DNA of 64,000 nt from Pseudoxanthomonas kalamensis DSM 18571 (GCF_010211745.1 NZ_PDWQ01000001.1:372001-436000); one strand, 5' to 3'; counted from the first letter of the stretch, positions 37,400-46,759 are shown. Program-made: numbers and translations. Notes: a model not told the origin generated them from the sequence alone.

Positions 37400-39618
37400 C
37401 CCTGCCGCCGCTGCCGCGCCGCCTTCTGCAACAGGCGCAACGTCGCCGGCTGGGCATCGACCTGGCCTTCGTCATGCCGTTGCTGTTGGCACTGGCCGCC
37501 GTGGCCTGGCGCTTCGGCGGCACAATGGCGGCCATCGTCATGGTCGCGATCAGCGCGCCGATCGCCTTCGCACTGCTGTGGCAGCGCTGGCGACGGCACG
37601 ATCCGGTCTGGTTGCAGCGCCGGCTCAACGACGAACGCGCCGGCATGGAAGACAGCGCCGACCTGCTGCTGGCCGATGCCGATGCGCTGGCTCCACTGCC
37701 GCGCATGCAGCAACAGCGCCTGCAGCAACGACTGGCCGCCGACCCGCTGGACCTGCGTTCGCCGTGGCCGTGGCGCACGCTGCTGCCAAGTGCCGCTGTG
37801 CTGCTGGCGATCGCAGCCTTCGCGCTGTGGTGGCCGCGCACGGTGCCGGTGCCTGCCGATGCGACACGGCCGTCCACCGCCACACCGGACACCGTGATGA
37901 AAGCACCGCCGCGATTGGTCGAATCACAGCTGCGCGTACAACCGCCGGCGTACACCGGACTGTCGGCGCGCAACGGTGCCGACCTGCAGGTCAAGGCACC
38001 GCAGGATTCGCGCCTGCACTGGTCGCTGCGCTACGACGGAACCCCGGACGCGGTGGCCCTGGTCTTCCACGACGGCAAGCGCCTGCCGCTGCAACTGCGC
38101 GACGATGCCTGGCAAGCCGATGCCGTACTGGACGAATCGGCGCTGTACCGCATCGAGGCGACCGGAGTGATCGACGAAACCCGACGACTGTATCGCCTGG
38201 ACGCCATTCCCGATCGGCCACCGCAAGTGCGGGTGTTGCAACCCGACCGCAGCCTGACCCTGATGACGCCGGGCCAGCGCCAGTGGGACGTCGCCTTCGA
38301 AGCCGACGACGACTACGGCGTGGCCAACAGCGCGCAACTGCGCGTGGTGCTGGCCCAGGGCAGCGGCGAGAACATCACCTTCAAGGAATCACGGATCGCA
38401 CTGGCCGGCAGCGGCGCGACGGCGCGCAAGCGCTTCTCCCGGCGACTGGATCTGGCCACCCTCGGCCTTGCCGAAGGTGACGACCTGATCGTGCAACTGC
38501 TGGTCAACGACAACCGTCGTCCGCAGCCGCAGGAAACGCGCAGCCCCAGCCTGATCCTGCGCTGGCCGACCGGGCTCGGCGCGGCGCCGACCGGCATCGA
38601 GGCCGTGGTCAAGCGGACCCTGCCGGCGTATTTCCGCAGCCAGCGGCAGATCATCATCGACGCCGAAGCCCTGCAGAAACAGAAGCGACAACTGGACGAA
38701 CCGAGCTTCGTGCAGCGTTCGGACACGATCGGCGTGGACCAGCGCATCCTGCGCCTGCGCTACGGCCAGTTCCTCGGCGAGGAAGCCGAGGGTGCGCCAC
38801 AACCACCACCGCTGCCGGTCGCGGATGACGATCACGATGACGATGACCATAACGACGACGATGGTCACGATCATGACCTTGAGCACGCAGAAGAACCCGC
38901 CTCACCGGTCGCCGACCTGCACGATCATGATCACGATCATGGCGGAGCCGACACCGACGCCTCGCCGATATTCGGCAGCGCCGAGGACGTGCTGTCCGAA
39001 TACGGCCACACCCACGACCACGCCGAAGCCGCGACCCTGCTGGATCCGGAAACCCGCGCCACCCTGAAAAAGGCGCTGGACCAGATGTGGCAATCGGAAC
39101 TGCATCTGCGCCAGAGCCGTCCCGACCAGGCGCTGCCCTATGCCTACAAGGCATTGGAGTTCATCAAGCAAGTGCAGCAGGCCAGTCGCATCTACCTGGC
39201 CCGGGTCGGTCCGCAACTGCCGCCGATCGACGAAAGCCGGCGGCTGGGCGGCAAGCGCGACGGCATCGCTTCGCGCGTCTCGTCGCTGCAACGCCGCGAT
39301 GACGCCGGCGCACCGGAGATCGAAGCGCTGTGGCAGGCACTCGGCCCGCAGGATGCGGACACCCGCGCAGAGATCGATCTCGACGCACTGGACGACTGGT
39401 TGCGCCGGCATCCCGGACGCGCGCCGGATGCACTGTCGCTGTACGCGGCAATCGATGCGCTGCGCCAGCAGCCCGACTGCGACGACTGCCGCGCTGAACT
39501 GCGCGGCCTGCTGTGGCCACTGTTGCCGCGCCCGCCCGCCGGCGTCTTGCGCCGCGACAGTGGCAATGCGCAGGGCCAGCGTTATCTGGACGCCCTGCCG
39601 GGCGGGGATACACCATGA
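37396..39618 (+). CDS. DUF4175-type membrane protein with His/Asp-rich linker
   Basis: The 740-residue protein has two N-terminal membrane segments (about 22-62), a third near 135-155, then a long periplasmic part with beta-rich regions (LRVQPPAYTG, DDDYGVANSAQLRV) and a helical C-terminal half. This is the DUF4175 pattern found at this place in MoxR clusters. Between about residues 475 and 545 lies a low-complexity stretch of Asp and His (DDDHDDDDHNDDDGHDHD, later DLHDHDHDHGGAD and GHTHDHAEA) that could bind divalent metals. The function is unknown. Translation is coupled by ATGA overlaps at both ends. Confidence 0.83.
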   Translation: MTLPPLPRRLLQQAQRRRLGIDLAFVMPLLLALAAVAWRFGGTMAAIVMVAISAPIAFALLWQRWRRHDPVWLQRRLNDERAGMEDSADLLLADADALAPLPRMQQQRLQQRLAADPLDLRSPWPWRTLLPSAAVLLAIAAFALWWPRTVPVPADATRPSTATPDTVMKAPPRLVESQLRVQPPAYTGLSARNGADLQVKAPQDSRLHWSLRYDGTPDAVALVFHDGKRLPLQLRDDAWQADAVLDESALYRIEATGVIDETRRLYRLDAIPDRPPQVRVLQPDRSLTLMTPGQRQWDVAFEADDDYGVANSAQLRVVLAQGSGENITFKESRIALAGSGATARKRFSRRLDLATLGLAEGDDLIVQLLVNDNRRPQPQETRSPSLILRWPTGLGAAPTGIEAVVKRTLPAYFRSQRQIIIDAEALQKQKRQLDEPSFVQRSDTIGVDQRILRLRYGQFLGEEAEGAPQPPPLPVADDDHDDDDHNDDDGHDHDLEHAEEPASPVADLHDHDHDHGGADTDASPIFGSAEDVLSEYGHTHDHAEAATLLDPETRATLKKALDQMWQSELHLRQSRPDQALPYAYKALEFIKQVQQASRIYLARVGPQLPPIDESRRLGGKRDGIASRVSSLQRRDDAGAPEIEALWQALGPQDADTRAEIDLDALDDWLRRHPGRAPDALSLYAAIDALRQQPDCDDCRAELRGLLWPLLPRPPAGVLRRDSGNAQGQRYLDALPGGDTP

Positions 39619-41453
39619 CGCCATCACTCGCCTGCGCCCTGCTGCTGAGCCTGGCCACCGTGCTGGCGTGGCTGCGCCTGTTGCGGTGGCAACGTCGGCG
39701 CGAGGCCGGGCAACCGTCGCGCCACGGTCGCCTGATCGTGCTGCTGCTGGCGCAACCCGTGCTCGCCGGCCTGCTGTACCTGGCAATGTTCCCGCCACAG
39801 ATCGCCACCGAAGGCGGCCGCATGCTGGTGCTGACCGCCGGGGCCACCGACATTCCGCCGGAAGCCGCCGGCGAAACCCGGGTCGCCCTGCCGGAAGCCC
39901 CGGCCGTCGTCGGCGCCGAACGCGTGCCCGATCTGGCGACCGCCTTGCGCCGGCATCCGGGCACGCAGGGTTTGCAGATTATCGGTGCCGGGCTGGAAAC
40001 GCGCGATCGCGATGCCGCGCGCGACCTGCCGCTGATTTTTACCGCGCCGCCGGAACCCAATGGTCTGGTCGAACTGGAAGCGCCGTCACGCGCCGGCAGC
40101 GGCGACGCCTTTACCGTGCGGGGTCGCGTGCACAGCATCGACGACGGCCAAGTCGAACTGCTCGACCCCGCCGGTCAGGTGCTGGACCGCCAATCGCCGG
40201 ACGAAGGCGGCCGTTTCCATCTTGCCGGCACCACCCGCGTGGCCGGCTTGGCGACCTACGCCGTGCGCATCATAGATTCGGACGGCCAGCCATTGGAGCG
40301 CATGCCACTGCCATTGCGGATCGATGCCCCGTCGAAATTACGCGTGCTGGTGCTGGCCGGCGCACCGAATCCGGAACTGAAATACCTGCGCCGCTGGATC
40401 GTCGATGCCGGCTTCGACCTGCATACCCGCATCGATGCCGGTGCCGGCGTCCAGCTTGGCGACGGTCCGGTAGCAATGGATGCCGCCTCGCTGGGCAAAT
40501 TCGATTTGCTCGTGCTGGACGAGCGCGCCTGGCAATCGCTGTCGGCCGGGCAACGGCGTGCACTGACCAATGCCGTCGGTTCCGGCCTAGGCCTGCTGCT
40601 GCGCGCCACCGGCCCGCTGCCTTCCGACCTGCGGCGTCAACTGCAGACCTGGGGCCTGCGCAGCACGGCCGGTGACAAGCTGATCGACGCGCCACTGGGC
40701 GAAGACTTCGACGCCAGCGACGGCGAGCTGTCCGCGCGCCTGCACGCACGCATCGGCCCCGGCACCGCCGATGCGCCGCGCGCACCCGACACTGCGGCCA
40801 CTGCCCTGCCGGTGCTGCAACGGCGCGACCTGCGCATCACAGGCGAGGCAGCATTGCCGATCCTGCACGATGTCCGTGGGCAGACACTAGCCGCATGGAC
40901 GGCTCACGGCCGTGGCCGGATCGGCGTGATCGGCGTGACCGACAGCTACCGCCTGGCGCTGGGTGGACGCGGCGACCGCCACGGCGAACTGTGGAGCCGC
41001 GTGTTCGCCACCCTTGCCCGCGGCATGCATTCACCGCAGGTCGCGCTGGCCTCGCCCGCCTGGCAGGACAGCCGCATCGTGCTGTGTGAACTCAACGACG
41101 GCGCCCGCCTGCTCGCGCCCGACGGCCAGGTCACACCGCTGCTGATCGATCCGATCGTCCCCGGCGCCTGCGCGGCAGCATGGCCGCAGCAGTCCGGATG
41201 GCACTGGTTGCAGCAGGGCGAGCAGCGACTGCCGTTCTACGTGTTCGCCCGCGACGACGGCCCGGGCCTGCAGGCCACGCTCCGACGCGACGCGACCCTG
41301 CAACTGGCCGCACAGTCGCCTGCATCCGCGCCGACCCGTGCCGGCCAGCCGCGCCGCGGCCCATCCTGGCCGTGGCTGCTCGGCTGGCTGCTGCTGGCCA
41401 CGGCTCTGTGGTGGTTCGAGCGCAGGAAGCGAGCAGAGAACACAGAAGGTTGA
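39615..41453 (+). CDS. membrane protein of the MoxR cluster, unknown function
   Basis: The 612-residue protein has two N-terminal membrane segments (about 3-20 and 40-62), a large periplasmic region and a C-terminal segment (PWLLGWLLLATALWWF) followed by a basic tail. The periplasmic part starts with a carboxypeptidase-regulatory or Ig-like stretch (VRGRVHSIDDGQVELLDPAGQ) and has a Rossmann-like middle (LRVLVLAGAPNPELKYLRRWI, DLLVLDERAW) like the glutamine-amidotransferase-like domain of BatA-type neighbours. I infer it is another structural part of the membrane assembly. It is the last gene of the run; no clear terminator follows. Confidence 0.78.
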   Translation: MTPSLACALLLSLATVLAWLRLLRWQRRREAGQPSRHGRLIVLLLAQPVLAGLLYLAMFPPQIATEGGRMLVLTAGATDIPPEAAGETRVALPEAPAVVGAERVPDLATALRRHPGTQGLQIIGAGLETRDRDAARDLPLIFTAPPEPNGLVELEAPSRAGSGDAFTVRGRVHSIDDGQVELLDPAGQVLDRQSPDEGGRFHLAGTTRVAGLATYAVRIIDSDGQPLERMPLPLRIDAPSKLRVLVLAGAPNPELKYLRRWIVDAGFDLHTRIDAGAGVQLGDGPVAMDAASLGKFDLLVLDERAWQSLSAGQRRALTNAVGSGLGLLLRATGPLPSDLRRQLQTWGLRSTAGDKLIDAPLGEDFDASDGELSARLHARIGPGTADAPRAPDTAATALPVLQRRDLRITGEAALPILHDVRGQTLAAWTAHGRGRIGVIGVTDSYRLALGGRGDRHGELWSRVFATLARGMHSPQVALASPAWQDSRIVLCELNDGARLLAPDGQVTPLLIDPIVPGACAAAWPQQSGWHWLQQGEQRLPFYVFARDDGPGLQATLRRDATLQLAAQSPASAPTRAGQPRRGPSWPWLLGWLLLATALWWFERRKRAENTEG

Positions 41454-41505
41454 GTGCCCAACAGTTGAAGCACATCGCCCCGATCGTCAATCCAGCTCCC
41501 AAGCC

Positions 41506-42708
41506 TCAACCTTGATTCACGGGTGGCGCTGCTTCCGGTTCGTCGGCTTCGAATGTTACCGGCACCCTGACCCGACCGGTCACAGGTTTGCCGTTCTTGA
41601 TGGCTGGCTGGAACTTCCATTGCTTCACCGCTTCGAGGGTGGTCGCATCGAAAACGCCCTCCGGTTGCGATTTTTCGATCACCACATTGCTGACGCTGCC
41701 ATCTTCGGCAACGTCAACCAGCAATATGACTGAACCACTGATCTTTTGTTCTGCCGCCTCGGCCGGATAAACGGGCGCCGGCGTGCGTTCGTTTGTTACG
41801 GGCGCATTGGCCCTCGGGGTTTGGACAGGCTGAGCAGCCCAGGCTGCATAGCCACTGGCCAGTACCAGTATCGACACCAGCAGGGCGCCGGCAAATGATC
41901 GCTTCGAATTCACAGCATGTTTCTTCAGCATCTCGATTCTCTCCTTGAGCGGGGTGGATGCCTGCCAATGGCAGCCAACAGGCAGGGGTGACGACTCCAT
42001 ATGCGTTTTCAACATGGCGTTGGCATAGCTGCGGCGCTGATCGGGATGGCGTGCGACCACGCGTTCGTCGCAGGCCAGTTCCTGGTCGCGGCGGAAGCGC
42101 CGCGCGGCGAAATGCACCAACGGGTTGAACCAGTACAGCGCACGGATCACGGCAAACAATGCATTGGCCTGCAAATCACGGCGTGCGATGTGGATCCTTT
42201 CGTGGCACAGGATCAGTTCTTGTTCGACATCGTCGTAACGGGCATCGAAATCCGCCGGCAGCACGACCCGCGGACGCAACGCGCCAATCACGGCCGGTAG
42301 ACCTTCAGTACCGTTGGCCAGGCACAGGCCGTCGGCGCGCAACTCGCTGCCGCGGATGCTTTGGAGGAAACGCTGCTGCTGCCACCAAAACAATCCTGCG
42401 GTCACTACCGCTCCAAGCGCCCAAGTGAAAATCACCAGCACTTGCCAGGACGGCATCGCCGGATTGTCCATAACCAGCGCGGGCTGCAGCACCTCGACCC
42501 GCGACAGCAAGGTCATCGGTGTTACCTGCATGCGTGGCGCGGGCAGCAATACCGCCAGCCAGGCGGCCGGCACAAGTGCCCATGCCGCATACGCGATGCT
42601 GGCTCCGAAGCGCGACAGCAACGGCTTGCGCAGGCACAACACCAGCAGCATGGCGACACTGATGGCCAGCGTGGTCTCGTACAACGCCTGCAGCAGTTCA
42701 GCGTTCAT
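41506..42708 (-). CDS. M56 (BlaR1-type) metallopeptidase fused to a TonB C-terminal domain
   Basis: The 400-residue membrane protein has three N-terminal membrane segments (about 5-25, 37-57, 88-108), a cytoplasmic M56 peptidase with the zinc motif LCHERIHIARRD (His169, Glu170, His173) and a further membrane segment (about 275-292). The periplasmic C-terminus is a TonB-like domain (APVYPAEAAEQKISGSVILLVDV, TLEAVKQWKFQPA). BlaR1-type proteins sense an external signal and cleave a partner BlaI repressor; here the usual penicillin-binding sensor is replaced by a TonB domain, so the signal is not a beta-lactam by that route. It overlaps the BlaI gene by 11 bases. Confidence 0.9.
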   Translation of the reverse strand: MNAELLQALYETTLAISVAMLLVLCLRKPLLSRFGASIAYAAWALVPAAWLAVLLPAPRMQVTPMTLLSRVEVLQPALVMDNPAMPSWQVLVIFTWALGAVVTAGLFWWQQQRFLQSIRGSELRADGLCLANGTEGLPAVIGALRPRVVLPADFDARYDDVEQELILCHERIHIARRDLQANALFAVIRALYWFNPLVHFAARRFRRDQELACDERVVARHPDQRRSYANAMLKTHMESSPLPVGCHWQASTPLKERIEMLKKHAVNSKRSFAGALLVSILVLASGYAAWAAQPVQTPRANAPVTNERTPAPVYPAEAAEQKISGSVILLVDVAEDGSVSNVVIEKSQPEGVFDATTLEAVKQWKFQPAIKNGKPVTGRVRVPVTFEADEPEAAPPVNQG

Positions 42709-43066
42709 CGTCGATCTCCGCGATCAGCTTCTTCAGCTCGGCTATGTCGGCTTCGCTGAGCTTGCCGCGTTCGCTGAAATGGGCGACCAGCGGGGCAACG
42801 CGGCCGCCGAACAACCGCGCCAGCAAGCCTTCACTCTGCTGCGCAACCCAAGCGTCGCGGCGTAACACCGGCGCATACAGGTAACGGCGTCCGTCGCGCT
42901 CGGCGCGGATCGCCCCCTTGTTCAACAGCCGGTTCAACAGGGTCTTGATAGTCGGTTCCGCCCAGTCGCTACGCGACGACAGCGCCTCGACGACCTCATC
43001 CGCGCCCAAAGGGTGGCGCTGCCAGAGGACTTCCATCACCACGGCTTCGGCTTCGCTGATCGTCAT
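42698..43066 (-). CDS. BlaI/MecI/CopY family repressor
   Basis: The 122-residue repressor has the winged-helix signature MTISEAEAVVMEVLWQRHPLGADEVVEAL, WAEPTIKTLLNRLLNKGAIRAERDGRRYLY, and a C-terminal dimerisation helix. It would repress itself and the M56 gene from the operator immediately upstream until cleaved by the M56 partner, which is translated from an 11-base overlap. The ATG at 43066 lies just inside the first operator dyad, so repressor binding would block initiation directly. Confidence 0.93.
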   Translation of the reverse strand: MTISEAEAVVMEVLWQRHPLGADEVVEALSSRSDWAEPTIKTLLNRLLNKGAIRAERDGRRYLYAPVLRRDAWVAQQSEGLLARLFGGRVAPLVAHFSERGKLSEADIAELKKLIAEIDDER

Positions 43067-43069
43067 TTT

Positions 43070-43107
43070 GTTTACGCCTGTAATTTCTATTGATTACACG
43101 CGTAAAC
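43070..43107 (-). promoter_or_regulatory. double dyad operator for the BlaI-type repressor
   Basis: Two 12-base dyads, TTAC-GCCT-GTAA (43072-43083) and TTAC-ACGC-GTAA (43094-43105), lie 22 bases centre to centre (about two helical turns). Together they make a larger near-perfect inverted repeat, GTTTACGCCTGTAAT / ATTACACGCGTAAAC, with one mismatch. Size and placement fit BlaI/MecI operators. Confidence 0.7.
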
Positions 43108-43179
43108 TTTGCGCCTGTCAAGCGTTTCGACCAACCGGGACGAATCTGCCCGGTGGCGGGCGTCAACGCGGCTTGCCAA

Positions 43180-44865
43180 CTACTCGCGCGCGGCGGCGGT
43201 CTTCTCGCGCTCGGCACGGAATTCGCTGCCCGCGTCCCACTGCGGCCAGTCGCTGCCGTTGGCCAAACGCTCGGCCAAGCGGTACACGGTGCGGGTGTCC
43301 TCGACCGGGCCGCGCATGTCCCAGCTGTCGTCGAATTCGTCGCAGGGCTGGTGGTAGCAGTTGGCGAAATACTCCGCGCGCGCGGCCTTGCCGCCGGCCA
43401 CGCCGCCGTCGATCTGGTCCATGCCGGGGCCGATGGTGATCGCCGGCACCCCGGCCTGGGCGAAGGCGAAATGGTCGGCGCGGTAGAACAGGCCCGCTTC
43501 CAGGTTCTCGTCCGGCGAATAGCTGCGCCCTTCGCTGCGGGCGACATCGATCAGGTCGCGTTCCAGCGACACCTTGCCGACGCCCCACGAGGAAATGTCT
43601 CGGGTCGGGCCGTCCGGACTCCACATCTCGATGTTCAGGTCGGCAATCGTGGTTTCCAGCGGTCGCAGCGGGTGTGCGGCGTAGTACTTAGCGCCGAGCA
43701 GCCCGCTTTCCTCGGCGGTGACGGCCAGGAACAGCAGGCTGCGCGCCGGCCGCGGGCCGGTGGCGAACACGCGCGCCATTTCAATCAGCGATGCGATGGA
43801 AGTCGCGTTGTCGACTGCGCCATTCACGATGGCATCGCCGCTTTCGTCGGCGTCGGCGATCACGCCGAAGCTGTCCCAGTGTCCGGACAGGATCACCGTC
43901 TGCTGCGGTTGCGTGGCGCCGGGCAGCACGCCAGCCACGTTTCGGCTGACGATCTGCTCGCGTTTGACGTCGAACGCCACCGTCGCGGATGCGCCTTCCA
44001 GCGCATAACTACTGAAACCGCGCTGTTGCGCCTTCGCTTTCTCGGCGTCGAAATCCAGTCCCGATTCGCGGAACAGCCGTTCGGCGACTTCGCGCTGCAT
44101 CCAGCCGCGCATCGGCAAGTGGTACTGCGCCGCGTCGGCGCGGACGATGTCGTACTGCGGGCCATTGCGGCCGTTGCGCACGGTCGCCCACGGATACGCC
44201 GCCGGCGCGGTTTCGTGCACGATCAAGGCGCCGGCGGCGCCGCGGCGCGCGGCTTCTTCGTACTTGTAGGTCCAGCGTCCGTAGTAGGTCATCGCCTTGC
44301 CACCGAAATCGCCTTCGCCGCTTTCGAAATCCGGGTCGTTGACCAGGATCACGACGATCTTGTCCTTCACGTCCACGCCAGCGTAATCATCCCACTGCAG
44401 TTCCGGCGCGACGATGCCGTAACCGACGAACACCAGCGGCACATCCTGCAGGTCGACATGATCCCGCGGATACAGCGTCTCCACCGCGATGTCCTCGCCC
44501 TGCACGAGCTCGCGTGTGCCGGCCGCGGTGATGAACGATGCCGTCACCGGCCCGTCGATCTGGCTGCGCTCCAGCGTCACCTGCTGGAACCAGCCGCCAT
44601 CATCACCGGCCGGCTCCAGCCCGGCTTCGGCGAAACGCTCGGCGATGTAGTCGACGGTCTTCTCCTCGCCCGGCGTATTCGGCGCGCGACCTTCGAATGC
44701 ATCCGAAGTCAGCATGCGCAGGCTTTCAGCGAGGTTGTCGGCCTGGATATCGCCGCCGGGCACAACGGTCGGTCCCGTGTCGGTGGTGACATCGGTTCCG
44801 ACTTGCGAACAGGAGGCGCAACCCAGCGCCAGCAGCAACGACAGGGAAGAAACAAGAGATTTCAT
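43180..44865 (-). CDS. M28 family zinc aminopeptidase, lipoprotein
   Basis: The 561-residue protein has an N-terminal lipoprotein-like signal (LLLALGCASC), a PA-type insert (about 130-270) and an M28 peptidase core: SGHWDSFG (first His and Asp), GAVDNATS (bridging Asp), VTAEESGLLGA (catalytic Glu pair), EMWSPDGPT and CYHQPCDEFDD (last His). This matches secreted Zn-aminopeptidases that release N-terminal residues from peptides. The start at 44865 is chosen because GAGGT lies ten bases before it; an ATG at 44874 is almost on top of that site. It is located at the periplasmic face or outer membrane. Confidence 0.9.
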   Translation of the reverse strand: MKSLVSSLSLLLALGCASCSQVGTDVTTDTGPTVVPGGDIQADNLAESLRMLTSDAFEGRAPNTPGEEKTVDYIAERFAEAGLEPAGDDGGWFQQVTLERSQIDGPVTASFITAAGTRELVQGEDIAVETLYPRDHVDLQDVPLVFVGYGIVAPELQWDDYAGVDVKDKIVVILVNDPDFESGEGDFGGKAMTYYGRWTYKYEEAARRGAAGALIVHETAPAAYPWATVRNGRNGPQYDIVRADAAQYHLPMRGWMQREVAERLFRESGLDFDAEKAKAQQRGFSSYALEGASATVAFDVKREQIVSRNVAGVLPGATQPQQTVILSGHWDSFGVIADADESGDAIVNGAVDNATSIASLIEMARVFATGPRPARSLLFLAVTAEESGLLGAKYYAAHPLRPLETTIADLNIEMWSPDGPTRDISSWGVGKVSLERDLIDVARSEGRSYSPDENLEAGLFYRADHFAFAQAGVPAITIGPGMDQIDGGVAGGKAARAEYFANCYHQPCDEFDDSWDMRGPVEDTRTVYRLAERLANGSDWPQWDAGSEFRAEREKTAAARE

Positions 44866-44922
44866 TTGCAGCATGACCTCGAAAAAGCGGCCATTCAATG
44901 TTAACCCGCCTGCGGTTCTGCT

Positions 44923-46173
44923 TCAGGGCACTGTCGTCGGCATGCCGTCCTTGCGCAGCGCTTCGAGAATCCTGCGTCCGGCGCGGCCGTCGGCCGGCTG
45001 CAGACCTAGGCGCTGCTGCTCGGCGACGATTGCGCGTCGGGTCAGGGTGCCGACCAGGCCATCGGCTTCGCCAATGTCGTGGCCACGCGCCAGCAGCAGC
45101 GTCTGCAATTCGATCCGCTCGTCGCGACCCAGGCCGGGGTCGTCGGTCGGCCATGGCGTCCGCAGCCCCGGCTCGCCACGCAGTCGGTCGGACAGCAGCG
45201 CGATGGCCAGCGCATAGCTTTCGGCGGCGTTGTAGGAATAGATGGCATCGTAATTGCGCAACACGAGGAACGCGGGCCCGGTCTTGCCGGCCGGCAGCAG
45301 GATGGCCGCACGCACATCGGACGGCACGATTGCGCTGCCGTCGATGCGGACCACGCCGCGCGCCACCCAGTCCGACAGCGGTCGGCGCTTTGTGCGACCG
45401 GCCAGCGAGGCATCGAATTCGGCCGGCAGCCTGACCTCGTAACCCCACGGCTCGCCGCTGCGCCAGCCGGCGCGCTTGAGGTAGTTCGCCGTGGATGCCA
45501 GCGCATCGGGAATGCTGTCGATCAGGTCGCGACGACCATCGCCGTCGCCGTCCACCGCGATCCGTGCGTAGGTCGACGGCATGAACTGGGTCTGGCCGAA
45601 GGCGCCGGCCCAGGAGCCGGTGATGCCGGAGTCGCGCAGGTCGCCCTGTTGCAGCAATTTCAAGGTGGCGAACAGTTCGCCTCGGAAGAACGATTGCCGG
45701 CGGCCGTAGCACGACAGCGTCGCCAGCGATTGCAGCAACGGGCGCTTGCCAGTGATGCGGCCGTAGTCGCTTTCCACGCCCCAGACCGCGGTCACCGTGG
45801 TCGCCGGCACGCCGTAGCGGCGTTCCACCTCGGCCAGGGTCGCGGCATGCTGCCGCAGCATGGCCTGGCCATCGACGACCCGGCGCGTATCGACCAGGCC
45901 GGCCAGATAATCCCAGATCGGGGTGGTGAACTCGGGCTGCGCGTTCAGCAGTTCCAGCACGCTCAGGTCCGGCGCGACGCCTTGCATCCAGGTGTCGAAG
46001 CTGTCGACACGCACGCCGGCCGTCGGCGCCGCGGCGCGCAGGCGGTCGCGGCAGGCATCGAAATCGGCATCGGCGGCGCGTGCCGACATGGCGACCACGG
46101 AGAGCAGCAGGCACAGGGCAATACCCAGCCGAGCGGAGAAACCTTGCGATTCGGGTGTTGATATCGATTGCAT
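44923..46173 (-). CDS. MltB-family lytic murein transglycosylase with peptidoglycan-binding domain
   Basis: The 416-residue protein has a signal peptide (IALCLLLSVVAMSARA), an SLT_2 (MltB-type) catalytic domain with Glu134 in AVWGVESDYGR and the family phrases GSWAGAFGQTQFMPSTY and DGDGDGRRDL, and a C-terminal PG_binding_1 domain (ELQTLLLARGHDIGEADGLVGTLTRRAI). It cleaves the MurNAc-GlcNAc bond to give anhydro-muropeptides in the periplasm. The ATG at 46173 is preceded by TACAAT at 46184-46189 (minus strand), leaving almost no leader. No Cys lipobox is seen, so it is the soluble form. Confidence 0.92.
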   Translation of the reverse strand: MQSISTPESQGFSARLGIALCLLLSVVAMSARAADADFDACRDRLRAAAPTAGVRVDSFDTWMQGVAPDLSVLELLNAQPEFTTPIWDYLAGLVDTRRVVDGQAMLRQHAATLAEVERRYGVPATTVTAVWGVESDYGRITGKRPLLQSLATLSCYGRRQSFFRGELFATLKLLQQGDLRDSGITGSWAGAFGQTQFMPSTYARIAVDGDGDGRRDLIDSIPDALASTANYLKRAGWRSGEPWGYEVRLPAEFDASLAGRTKRRPLSDWVARGVVRIDGSAIVPSDVRAAILLPAGKTGPAFLVLRNYDAIYSYNAAESYALAIALLSDRLRGEPGLRTPWPTDDPGLGRDERIELQTLLLARGHDIGEADGLVGTLTRRAIVAEQQRLGLQPADGRAGRRILEALRKDGMPTTVP

Positions 46174-46183
46174 GTCCCGAAGT

Positions 46184-46189
46184 ATTGTA
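46184..46189 (-). promoter_or_regulatory. -10 element of the transglycosylase gene
   Basis: On the minus strand TACAAT lies ten bases before the ATG at 46173, predicting a leader of only about four bases. Confidence 0.35.
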
Positions 46190-46293
46190 TGCGTGCCGGC
46201 GCGGAGGCCCCGCACGGTACACTTCGGAAATTAACGTTACGGCAAGGTCGCTTGCGCGATGCTTGCGCCATCGCCCTTGCGCCGGAGCCGCCG

Positions 46294-46647
46294 ATGACCC
46301 GTTCCCTGTTCGCTTGCTGCCTGCTCGGCCTGGCCGCCTGCTCCGCTCCGGTCCCCGACGAGCAGGAACGCGCGCTGGTCGCTGCCGAACAACGCGCCGA
46401 AGCCGACGCGACGCTGCCGCCGGTCGCCGAACCGGTTGATGCCGCCAGTTGCGATGCGGTGCAGGCGCAATGGACGGTCGGCAAGACACTGACCGAAGCC
46501 GAGGTCGACCAAGCCCGGCAGGACGCCGGCGCACAGGTCGTGCGCACGCTCAAGCCCAACCAGCCGGTGACGATGGACTTCAATGCGGCCCGGCTGAACA
46601 TCGAGCTCGACGAACAGGGCGCGGTGGTCTCGATCCGCTGCGGCTGA
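46294..46647 (+). CDS. I78-family peptidase inhibitor-like lipoprotein
   Basis: The 117-residue protein has a lipoprotein signal (CCLLGLAACS) and a C-terminal I78 inhibitor domain, recognised from CDAVQAQWTVGKTL, DAGAQVVRTLKPNQPVTMDF and the ending RLNIELDEQGAVVSIRCG with its two conserved Cys. I78 proteins resemble fungal elastase inhibitors and probably inhibit serine proteases in the envelope. GGAG lies seven bases before the ATG at 46294. It is divergent from the transglycosylase gene and upstream of gltB. Confidence 0.88.
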   Translation: MTRSLFACCLLGLAACSAPVPDEQERALVAAEQRAEADATLPPVAEPVDAASCDAVQAQWTVGKTLTEAEVDQARQDAGAQVVRTLKPNQPVTMDFNAARLNIELDEQGAVVSIRCG

Positions 46648-46664
46648 GCCGGGCAAACATCACC

Positions 46665-46690
46665 GCGCCTGCGGCATCTTCCGCAGGCGC
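46665..46690. other. stem-loop after the I78 gene
   Basis: GCGCCTGCGG (46665-46674) and CCGCAGGCGC (46681-46690) form a perfect ten-base stem with a six-base loop 17 bases after the I78 stop. It lacks a T-tract, so it may be a rho-type end or an mRNA-stabilising stem rather than an intrinsic terminator. Confidence 0.5.
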
Positions 46691-46759
46691 AAAATCCGCG
46701 CGACAACGGTTGCCTTTGCAACCAACACGAGCCCTTGTTTTGCCATGTCCGCACGCGTG

